Shown one piece after another: positions 1-6,858 of a DNA stretch of 32,936 nucleotides; positions within the stretch are counted from its first letter, which is position 1; each line of letters opens with the position of its first letter. A model generated the notes under the pieces. The model worked only from the letters and a program-made list of their open reading frames with translations. It did no database searches and was not told the DNA's origin. Both the position numbers and the translations under genes were made by a program. Origin of the DNA: Candidatus Poribacteria bacterium (GTDB lineage Bacteria; Poribacteria; WGA-4E; WGA-3G); NCBI GenBank assembly GCA_022827885.1, contig JAJEIP010000039.1, positions 1 to 32,936 on the forward strand, in the 5' to 3' direction.

Positions 1-4
1 CAGA

Positions 5-970
5 CTTTTAATCGAACCAGTTTGGAATTGAAACATCTTGTGATCCATTCTGGCGAAAAGTTGACAGGCGAGACTTTTAATCGAACCAGTTTGGAATTGA
101 AACTTAGCAGCAGTTCGGACGTTGGACGGGGTGACGGTCCTTTTAATCGAACCAGTTTGGAATTGAAACTCGAGATGGTGATGCAGTATACGATGGATAT
201 AGCAGACTTTTAATCGAACCAGTTTGGAATTGAAACATCTTGTGATCCATTCTGGCGAAAAGTTGACAGGCGAGACTTTTAATCGAACCAGTTTGGAATT
301 GAAACATTTTTATTTGGAGAAGGTCGATGCGAACGCGATCAGCTTTTAATCGAACCAGTTTGGAATTGAAACCATCACGTACTCTTCGAGTTTTGTGAGT
401 GCCACTGACCTTTTAATCGAACCAGTTTGGAATTGAAACTGGCATCGGCTTCGAGTTGTTTATCGAGGGTTTCCCTTTTAATCGAACCAGTTTGGAATTG
501 AAACGAATACAAAGAACGGACAGTCAAGAAAAAGAAGGTTTTCGACTTTTAATCGAACCAGTTTGGAATTGAAACGAAGCATCAAACGCCTGTGTCGCAC
601 CTGTATTGCCTTTTAATCGAACCAGTTTGGAATTGAAACAAGTTGAAAGTCGCTTCGGTCTCGATATTGCTTTCGCTTTTAATCGAACCAGTTTGGAATC
701 GAAACTCTAAGGAGTATGTAATGAACTTTCAAGACCAAAACCTTTTAATCGAACCAGTTTGGAATCGAAACGATTCAGGTTCAAACCGTGCATATTACTG
801 TTTAGACTTTTAATCGAACCAGTTTGGAATCGAAACCAGGGTCAGCGGAATTGACAACGCTAAAGTCGTATGCTTTTAATCGAACCAGTTTGGAATCGAA
901 ACGTGGAATTGCTCTGGGAACGGAGCAGCATTTTCGGGGACTTTTAATCGAACCAGTTTGGAATTGAAAC
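5..970 (+). CRISPR. CRISPR array, 15 repeats, 14 complete spacers
   Basis: Fifteen 30-bp repeats begin CTTTTAATCGAACCAG and end TTTGGAATTGAAAC. They start at 5, 74, 140, 207, 276, 343, 410, 475, 546, 610, 676, 742, 807, 873 and 941. Spacers are 34-41 bp. The four repeats at 676-902 carry T to C (GGAATCGAAAC); the last repeat is canonical again. The repeat end ATTGAAAC matches the 8-nt 5' handle typical of Cas6-processed type I/III arrays. This implies plus-strand transcription, a leader to the left of the window, and the old end near 970. Spacers 1 (35-73) and 4 (237-275) are identical. The array runs off the left edge and no cas gene is visible, so the subtype cannot be assigned. Confidence 0.97.
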
Positions 971-1060
971 ACGATTGGACATATATGGTTTATGGAGAAA
1001 GGGCTTTAGAGAATGTGAGTAATCCCAACCATATTTTTGAGTACGCGTGATAGTCGTTAG

Positions 1061-1085
1061 GTAGGTGCCCCGAAAGACGCGCCTG
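1061..1085 (+). repeat. Degenerate REP-like GTAG hairpin
   Basis: GTAG is followed by an imperfect hairpin (AGGTGC paired with GCGCCT, one G-T pair). It lies in the 138-bp gap between the last CRISPR repeat and the FGE-like gene. GTAG followed by a palindrome is the usual layout of REP elements mobilised by IS200-like REP transposases. The rest of the gap shows nothing recognisable except the ribosome binding site of the next gene. Confidence 0.4.
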
Positions 1086-1108
1086 CCGCGACCTTACAGG
1101 AGCTGTCT

Positions 1109-1687
1109 ATGATCTTAATACCCCCTGGCAGACTTGATATAGGAAGTGTTGACGCATTCTATATTGACACGCATCCTGTGACAAACCTTGAATACCAGCA
1201 ATTTCTATTTGAAAACCCGCAGTGGCAAAAATCGCATATTGAGAATATGTTTCATGACGGGGATTATTTGCTCAATTGGGACAGAAACGACTACCCAAAA
1301 GGAAAAGCAGATCACCCTGTTGTTTATGTGAGCTGGTTCGCGGCAATGGCTTATGCTTTATGGGCAGGAAAGAGACTCCCGACGGAGGCAGAATGGGAAA
1401 AAGCATACGGGGTTGTCAAGAATTATCCGATTTGGGAGTGGTGCATAGACCTCTATGACGACGATTTTTTCTTCGCAACACCACGTAAGAACCCACGGGC
1501 AGGTACGAATGAAATAGGCTGGTTGACAGCAAATTTCACAGATATTGAAACACTTCCTATGAGGGCATTACGCAGCAAAGGTATCTCCCCCACCAATCGC
1601 CTACTACTTGCACCCAAAAATACGCTCTACGAATACGGATTCCGTTGCGCACAATCCGCAGACTCATCCGAACTGATAGATTTCTGA
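1109..1687 (+). CDS. Small FGE/SUMF1-like domain protein, C-terminal part atypical
   Basis: This 192-aa protein has the hallmarks of the formylglycine-generating-enzyme-like (FGE-sulfatase, C-type-lectin-like) fold. It opens with an IPPG-type start, then FYIDTHPVTNLEYQQF, the HPVVYVSWFAAMAYALWAGKR segment, LPTEAEWEKA, WEWCIDLYD and a terminal GFRCA. An AGGAG ribosome binding site at 1098-1102 lies 6 nt before the ATG. The RGGSW block normally found before the C-terminus is not recognisable, and the catalytic cysteine pair of true FGE enzymes is absent. A binding or structural role is therefore more likely than sulfatase activation. The gene sits between an intact CRISPR array and decayed copies of the same repeat. 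I see no reverse transcriptase or template repeat that would make it a diversity-generating-retroelement target. Confidence 0.85.
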   Translation: MILIPPGRLDIGSVDAFYIDTHPVTNLEYQQFLFENPQWQKSHIENMFHDGDYLLNWDRNDYPKGKADHPVVYVSWFAAMAYALWAGKRLPTEAEWEKAYGVVKNYPIWEWCIDLYDDDFFFATPRKNPRAGTNEIGWLTANFTDIETLPMRALRSKGISPTNRLLLAPKNTLYEYGFRCAQSADSSELIDF

Positions 1688-1797
1688 AATCAAAACACCA
1701 TAGGTTTATTTCTTAACATGAAATTGCGCGAAACTTCTAATCGCATCACCATAGAACGAAACCGTACTGGCGGCTGATGGTTGATCGCCGCTAACTA

Positions 1798-1954
1798 TTT
1801 TCTAACCCAACCCGTTTGGAATCGAAACAGGGCGGGGAAACCCCTCCCCTACGAAAAGGTGGTTATACGTTGCTTTTAATCGAACCCGTTTGGAATCAAA
1901 ACGCAACATTGTTACGGCACGACGGCGCGTGCCTACTACCTTTTAATCGAAACC
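1798..1954 (+). repeat. Decayed CRISPR repeats with REP-like hairpins between them
   Basis: Three relics of the upstream CRISPR repeat are visible. The first (1798-1828) ends AACCCGTTTGGAATCGAAAC. The second is nearly complete (1873-1902) and ends GGAATCAAAAC. The third is truncated (1940-1953), CTTTTAATCGAAAC. They share CCCGTTTGG where the intact array has CCAGTTTGG. The intervening 44-bp and 37-bp stretches each hold a hairpin followed by CTAC (GGCGGGG/CCCCTCCCCTAC near 1831-1851 and GGCACG/CGTGCC plus TAC near 1916-1937), so they are probably not ordinary spacers. From 1955 to the methyltransferase gene the sequence is AT-rich, with TATAAT at 2079-2084 and 2099-2104 but no convincing -35 partner. 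Confidence 0.7.
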
Positions 1955-2197
1955 TCTCCTCCTAAAATTACAGTTCTTCACGGTCAATTTTCTCTCCAGA
2001 TACCTTTCACAACACGACTCTCATAAAAAATGGCGTAAGTGCGATTGATGTTTTATGTCATCATATGAATTTTTATTCTATAATTTTGCATAATTTACTA
2101 TAATATGGTATGTTATGGCGTGATGTTGTGGCCCCGTTTGATAAAAAGCGGAGGTTTTCAGCTGGAAGAATTTGATGGGATTTTTTGAGGAATCTTT

Positions 2198-3868
2198 ATG
2201 CCTACACTCGATTTCAAGGGTAAACAATTCATTTATGGATATCACCTGACTGTCCCTGTTCGGACGCTAAAGATAGATAAGCAGAAATCGCTGAATATAG
2301 GGGGATCTCGTCGTAAATCTCTGTTGGATGAGAATCTGATTCTTCATGGCGATAATCTACACGCCCTGAAGGCGCTTCTGCCGAGATATGCTGGTAAAGT
2401 CAAGTGTATTTATATCGATCCGCCCTATAATACGGGCAACGAAAATTGGGTCTACAACGATAATGTCAACAGTCCGATGATGCAGGCGTGGTTGGAGAAA
2501 CACGGTCCGGTTGACCTTGAGGATTTAGAACGCCACGATAAGTGGTTGTGTATGATGTGGCCTCGGCTCCATTTATTGTATGAATTGCTATCTGACGATG
2601 GGATCATTTTTATATCCATTGATGACAATGAACAGCACCATCTGCGCTTGCTGATGGACGAAATTTGGGGAGTGGAAAACTTTCTTGCGGACATTATTTG
2701 GCAACACCGCTATGGCAGAAGTAATAATGCTAAATTATTTTCAAACCAACGTGAGCATATCATTGTATATAGAAAATCCGATATTGTCTCGCACATTCGG
2801 GTTAAGCGGGATGAAAAACTTAATGAAACATATTCTAATCCTGATGATGATCCACGGGGGAGTTGGGTGTCCAGTTCATATGTCAACCCGGCATTGAAAG
2901 AGCAACGTCCAAATTTAGTTTATGCGGTAATAAACCCATATACAGGAGAGGCTATAAATCACCCTACGCATGCTTGGAAATACAGCCGAAATACTTATCA
3001 GGAGCATGTTAGGGAAAACAGACTTTGGTGGGGAATAAATGGAAATTTGTGCTATCCTCGTCTCAAAAATTTTCTTAGTGAGTCTGAAGAAAAAGGTATT
3101 GTCCCAATTGATTTAATGCTGGCCGATATTGCGGGGACCACTGACGAAGGAACAAAACAACTACAAACTGTTTTTCAAAGCGGAGCTCTTGCGTTCAACA
3201 ATCCTAAACCGACGAGATTGATTGCTAACTTAATAGAGATTGCCGAAGGTGTATCCAAAAAAAATGACACTATCGTTCTGGACGCTTTTGCTGGTAGTGG
3301 CACCACTGCTCAGGCTGTCCTTGCACTCAATAAAGCGGATGGCGGGAACCGGAAGTTTATCCTCGTTGAATGTGAGGACTATGCAGATACGATCACTGCC
3401 GAACGGGTCCGACGCGTTATCAATGGCGTTGAAAATGCTACAGATGAGAGTCTCCGAGAGGGGCTCGGCGGTGCCTTCACTTATTGCACTCTCGGTGAAC
3501 AGATTGACGAGGAAGGTATGCTCACTGGCGAAAATCTCCCTACCTACGAAGCTTTAGCTGACTATATCGCTTATACCGCAACGGGTCGCGCGTTGGCGTT
3601 TACCAGAAAAGAGGAGGATTACTACTTCGGCGAAACGAGCGACATCCGTTTCTATCTTATTTATGAACCTTCGTTGGATTTTCTGGAGAGTCCTGCGTCT
3701 GCGTTAGATGGTGAGCGTGCTGAGGAGATTGCTAAGGTGTGCAAAGAGACGGGTCAAAAGGCGTATGTCTATGCACCGCAGAAATTCGTCAGTCAGAAGG
3801 AGTTGACACATTTGGGTATCACTTTCTGCCAGTTGCCTTACAATATCCATCGGATTTCGGATGCATAG
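2198..3868 (+). CDS. Type III-style (Mod-like) adenine DNA methyltransferase, orphan
   Basis: This 556-aa site-specific DNA methyltransferase is predicted to transfer a methyl group from AdoMet to adenine. The catalytic motif IV, DPPYNTG, is at residues 74-80. The AdoMet-binding motif I, DAFAGSGTT, is at about 362-370. This order (catalytic motif first) is the beta class used by type III restriction-modification Mod subunits; the variable segment between the motifs would hold target recognition. A GAGGAA ribosome binding site lies just before the ATG. No Res helicase/nuclease follows: after the TAG stop there are 230 bp with no recognisable gene and then a convergent gene. It therefore appears to be a solitary methyltransferase, or the remainder of a type III system. 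It is somewhat shorter than most Mod proteins. Confidence 0.9.
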   Translation: MPTLDFKGKQFIYGYHLTVPVRTLKIDKQKSLNIGGSRRKSLLDENLILHGDNLHALKALLPRYAGKVKCIYIDPPYNTGNENWVYNDNVNSPMMQAWLEKHGPVDLEDLERHDKWLCMMWPRLHLLYELLSDDGIIFISIDDNEQHHLRLLMDEIWGVENFLADIIWQHRYGRSNNAKLFSNQREHIIVYRKSDIVSHIRVKRDEKLNETYSNPDDDPRGSWVSSSYVNPALKEQRPNLVYAVINPYTGEAINHPTHAWKYSRNTYQEHVRENRLWWGINGNLCYPRLKNFLSESEEKGIVPIDLMLADIAGTTDEGTKQLQTVFQSGALAFNNPKPTRLIANLIEIAEGVSKKNDTIVLDAFAGSGTTAQAVLALNKADGGNRKFILVECEDYADTITAERVRRVINGVENATDESLREGLGGAFTYCTLGEQIDEEGMLTGENLPTYEALADYIAYTATGRALAFTRKEEDYYFGETSDIRFYLIYEPSLDFLESPASALDGERAEEIAKVCKETGQKAYVYAPQKFVSQKELTHLGITFCQLPYNIHRISDA

Positions 3869-4098
3869 AGAGCGACGACTTGCCACATAGCACCCATTGT
3901 GTATTTTTGGGCAATCGGCACGTTTTGTAGCAGATGGGTATGACACAATAGATGGTATCGTTGCCCTGTTTTTCTGGATGCCACTGGTGTGGAGGGGTCT
4001 GGTATATATCAAAAAGTGGACGGATGGATGCAGAAAGTTAGCATGGGGTTCCAAATTCCATGCCAAGGCTGGTGGAATAGAGAAGCCCGTGGCGTTTG

Positions 4099-4476
4099 TT
4101 AACGGCTTACAAGCAGCCGTTGCTTAAGGGTTTCTATCTCTTCTTTGAGGTTTTCTATTTCTTTGAGTTGTGTGCTGTCTCGGACACTGCGCCTGTGTGT
4201 CAATATGCCCCATATCGTTGCGCCTATCGCAATAATCGCCAAAGGGATACCGATACAAGCGATAATGATGTTATTTTGTCTGTCAAAGCCCTTTTCGACC
4301 CCATCAAAGCGCTTATTGACATTTTCCTTTAGGTTTTTGACCTCGGACGTTAGCACCGCAAGGTCTGTTTTTATGGTTGCGATGTCGTCTTTGATTTCCG
4401 AAATCCCTTGTGTCTCGGCACGCAAAGGCATGGCAATGACACAGAACAGTATTGAGAAAAATAAAAGCGTTTTCAT
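4099..4476 (-). CDS. Small membrane-anchored coiled-coil protein, function unknown
   Basis: This is a 125-aa protein of unknown function. The N-terminus (MKTLLFFSILFCVIAMPLRAE) is a signal peptide or first membrane segment. Residues about 25-65 form a heptad-rich helix (IKDDIATIKTDLAVLTSEVKN). A hydrophobic helix follows at about 69-92 (NIIIACIGIPLAIIAIGAT), then a second charged coiled-coil tail (LKEIENLKEEIETLKQR). The architecture matches many small bacterial DUF proteins with a periplasmic coil and a membrane anchor. An AAAGGAG sequence lies 7 nt before the ATG on the minus strand, supporting the start. A 7-bp hairpin (4101-4121) covers the last codons and stop. Confidence 0.8.
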   Translation of the reverse strand: MKTLLFFSILFCVIAMPLRAETQGISEIKDDIATIKTDLAVLTSEVKNLKENVNKRFDGVEKGFDRQNNIIIACIGIPLAIIAIGATIWGILTHRRSVRDSTQLKEIENLKEEIETLKQRLLVSR

Positions 4477-4606
4477 TGTGTCTCTCCTTTGGAAGATAGT
4501 AAACCATATCTGTTTCTGGATGTCAAGAAAAAAATGCGAGTCGGTGTCAACTTTTCCGCAGAAACAGGAACACGCCTGCCTTTTTTTCGGGAGTGGGAGG
4601 CTATAC

Positions 4607-5176
4607 TTACCGGAGGAAAAAGAGGAGATAGGAGCCTAAGAATAGGACATTGATGGCAATCAGTGCCCAACGTGCTATTCGGGTTTTTAGGCGTCGGAAG
4701 AGGTAGATGGAGGCGATGAGCATTAACAATCGCTCTATGGGTGCGACGATACCGGCATAGTGATCCCGGTCCCAATAGGAGATTGGGCTTTCAAAGACGT
4801 AATCGGAGAGGGGGAAGAGGTGATGATGTCCGTCGTCGTGATGCGTCACAAAGTCGAAGCCGCAATGGAGGAGCATGCTCCACGCCAAAACTACGATCCG
4901 CTCGGAATTCAGTAGGTAATACCCAATCCCTAAGACGATCAGAATCAATGGAACGGCGTTGAAGAGGTCAAAGAAGGTTTGCCACGCCTCCATGAAGTAT
5001 CGGGTCCCCCAGAGTTCACGTTGCGGTGTCTTCAGGATAAAAGTTTCGATTGCGAAAAAGATGAACATCGGTAGGTCGGGAAGGACGGCACCGATGAACG
5101 CATAGATGTGAAGGAAGGGTTTGTCTCGTTTTGAGAGGAGGGTTATGTTGAGAACAACGTGCGATTGGGTGACCAT
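4607..5176 (-). CDS. Multi-pass membrane protein resembling YdjM-type metal-dependent membrane hydrolases
   Basis: This is a 189-aa integral membrane protein. Its opening (MVTQSHVVLNITLL, then AFIGAVLPDLPMF) resembles the start of the YdjM/LexA-regulated inner-membrane hydrolase family, where an early His and a GAxLPD motif are conserved. A later His/Asp-rich stretch (FDFVTHHDDGHHHLFPLSDY) could bind metal. I count about five hydrophobic segments. The reading frame is open upstream for another 15 codons, but that would overlap the preceding gene. The ATG at 5176 lies 2 bp after the stop of the acetyltransferase gene (TTTAACAATG), which suggests translational coupling. The family assignment is tentative. 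Confidence 0.75.
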   Translation of the reverse strand: MVTQSHVVLNITLLSKRDKPFLHIYAFIGAVLPDLPMFIFFAIETFILKTPQRELWGTRYFMEAWQTFFDLFNAVPLILIVLGIGYYLLNSERIVVLAWSMLLHCGFDFVTHHDDGHHHLFPLSDYVFESPISYWDRDHYAGIVAPIERLLMLIASIYLFRRLKTRIARWALIAINVLFLGSYLLFFLR

Positions 5177-5178
5177 TG

Positions 5179-6507
5179 TTAAAGATGCCAGACCTCTCCA
5201 GCAAAGGTTGGGAACAGGCAATCGAGTAGCACGGCAGGAGAACTCCCGTCCGTCCAGCAGTCAACGAAATTTGCTGTCAATTCCTCCGTCCGACACCGTC
5301 CGCAGAGGAGCTGCAAAAAGGTCAGGTCTGGAAACGCGGCATCCCCTTCCTCGACGTCTTTCGGCGTCCAATCGGCAATATCCGTGATGCGTCCGCGTTC
5401 AAATTTGAGGTGTATGCCAGTTCGATAGAGGTTGAGTTTGAGTTCACCGGTGTATCCCTCCGCGACGGTTCCGATGAGGTGTTTTTCGAGGGCGGGTTGG
5501 ATGTGCCGTAAAAACGCTATTAAATCCGGTACTCGGATATACCACGCATAAGGTGGCTCCTGACGGACAACGGCTTTAGGGAGTGCCTGATAGATCGGGT
5601 GTTCACGCCCCAACATGAACTGCACACCTGTCACTTTCCGGTTGTCATTCTCAGCGACAATGGGTGTCGTCTCTGCCTTTTTCCATAACGCTCGCAAGAG
5701 TGACGAGATGTGATGGAGACAGCCGACACCGGGTTTAAGCGTCAGTCGCATGACAAGGAAATTATCGTAGCACCATTGGAAATGCTGGACATAGCCGAGT
5801 TTCGTGCCTTCCTTGTCCTCAATCAGTAAGAATTCATACCGTGCCTCACTCCCCGCCGAGCGTCCATTGAATTCATACTCCCACATCGCTGGTGTCCGAG
5901 TGCAAGTGAAGATATTCTGTTCAGCCCTGCTCTCATAAAGGTCTTGGATGAAAACGTTATCGGCATCCGTTCGGGGTCGAAGGCGACACGTCTCGGTCTC
6001 CCCTGTTTTCAACGATGGGATATGTATCCCGTCTATAACGCGTTCTGCTTCCATATCCAGTGCCATCTCGTATCCGAAGAGTCGGTAATACCATGGGATC
6101 CCTGTGATCCCCTGCATGAGTTCCCCGCGCGCCTCACTCAAGGCGTGAATCACCTCGAACTGCTTACGGACCAAGCCTCTCCTGCGGTATTCGGGTTCCG
6201 TTGCAACGAATTCGGGTTGCCCGAACTTGAAAGGGATACCGCTATATGTCCATGTCTGTGAGATTAGGCAGAGCGAGGACACGATTTTTCCTGTCTTGGT
6301 ATCTTCAACGACGGTGAAATCGCTTGCTTTGCAGGTGGGGTGATCCCCTGACATCAGGTCTCGGATCCCTGGACCCACGCTTTCTTCTCCGTGAAGACGG
6401 GTGTTGAATTCAGCAAGTGCGTCCGTATCGGCAGGCGTCGCAAATCGGAGGTTTAGGTTGTTGCCGAGGTCTATCGGCATCTGTGAGAGAATATTGTTTT
6501 TTGGCAT
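5179..6507 (-). CDS. Eis-like GNAT N-acetyltransferase
   Basis: This 442-aa protein has the layout of Eis-type acetyltransferases: an N-terminal GNAT domain, a second GNAT-like domain and a C-terminal sterol-carrier-like domain. The acetyl-CoA pyrophosphate loop EYRRRGLVRK is at about 106-115, and GIPWYYRLFGYEMA follows at about 136-149, both typical of the family. The C-terminal third (VPDLIAFLRHIQPALEKHL, then a beta-rich segment) fits the SCP2-like domain. Family members acetylate amines such as aminoglycosides, lysines or unknown metabolites; the substrate here cannot be read from sequence. An AGGAAA motif lies shortly before the ATG. The downstream membrane-protein gene is coupled to its stop codon. 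Confidence 0.85.
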   Translation of the reverse strand: MPKNNILSQMPIDLGNNLNLRFATPADTDALAEFNTRLHGEESVGPGIRDLMSGDHPTCKASDFTVVEDTKTGKIVSSLCLISQTWTYSGIPFKFGQPEFVATEPEYRRRGLVRKQFEVIHALSEARGELMQGITGIPWYYRLFGYEMALDMEAERVIDGIHIPSLKTGETETCRLRPRTDADNVFIQDLYESRAEQNIFTCTRTPAMWEYEFNGRSAGSEARYEFLLIEDKEGTKLGYVQHFQWCYDNFLVMRLTLKPGVGCLHHISSLLRALWKKAETTPIVAENDNRKVTGVQFMLGREHPIYQALPKAVVRQEPPYAWYIRVPDLIAFLRHIQPALEKHLIGTVAEGYTGELKLNLYRTGIHLKFERGRITDIADWTPKDVEEGDAAFPDLTFLQLLCGRCRTEELTANFVDCWTDGSSPAVLLDCLFPTFAGEVWHL

Positions 6508-6635
6508 TTACGTTTCCTATGGAGGGGTATTAAAGGGAATTGTATCACAAAGGTAAGGACACGTCAAGCGGAACCTGTTGGGGGGGTGTGTAAAGTTTGA
6601 TCCTAAATTCGTCACGCCGCTTCTTATGCTTCTTA

Positions 6636-6802
6636 CATAGCACTCCGCTGGAGTGCAGGGATGGCTCTTGCTGATTTCTATAGACATATCACCCCGCTGG
6701 GGTGAGGAAGTGTTGATCTGTAAAACTGCCTCTTTGCTCCAGTGGAGCAACAGGTCTATAGAAAAGACGGGACCCCTTCTGGCACTCCAGCGGAGTGCTA
6801 TG
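6636..6802. repeat. Cluster of small hairpin repeats, inverted arrangement
   Basis: Four hairpins lie in the 350-bp gap between the acetyltransferase and comEC. They are CATAG plus CACTCC-GCT-GGAGTG (6636-6656), TATAGACATA plus TCACCCC/GGGGTGA (6680-6705), TTGCTCC-AGT-GGAGCAA (6734-6750), and an exact inverted copy of the first (6782-6802). The same two hairpin types, in direct order, form the core of the elements at 14514-14733 and 32783-32936. Here left and right halves face each other, as in two inverted half-elements. Confidence 0.75.
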
Positions 6803-6858
6803 GGTGTGGACACCGATTTCTGAGAAAAAATCAGAATATTTTTGAAGATACGGGTATA

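Noticed and set aside
22-213. Open frame within the CRISPR array
   Set aside because: It is read through repeats and spacers and has no coding meaning.
1109-1687. Target gene of a diversity-generating retroelement
   Set aside because: The FGE-like fold is a common target, but no reverse transcriptase, Avd-like gene or template repeat is visible within the window.
3869-4098. Remnant of a type III Res gene
   Set aside because: Short open frames in this gap show no helicase or nuclease motif I can recognise.
4145-4639. Plus-strand open frame opposite the coiled-coil gene
   Set aside because: The minus-strand frame has a signal segment, coiled coils, a membrane helix and a strong ribosome binding site; the plus frame has none of these.
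6742-6858. N-terminal extension of ComEC
   Set aside because: It encodes hairpin-repeat sequence that also occurs elsewhere in non-coding DNA; the family starts near the first membrane helix.
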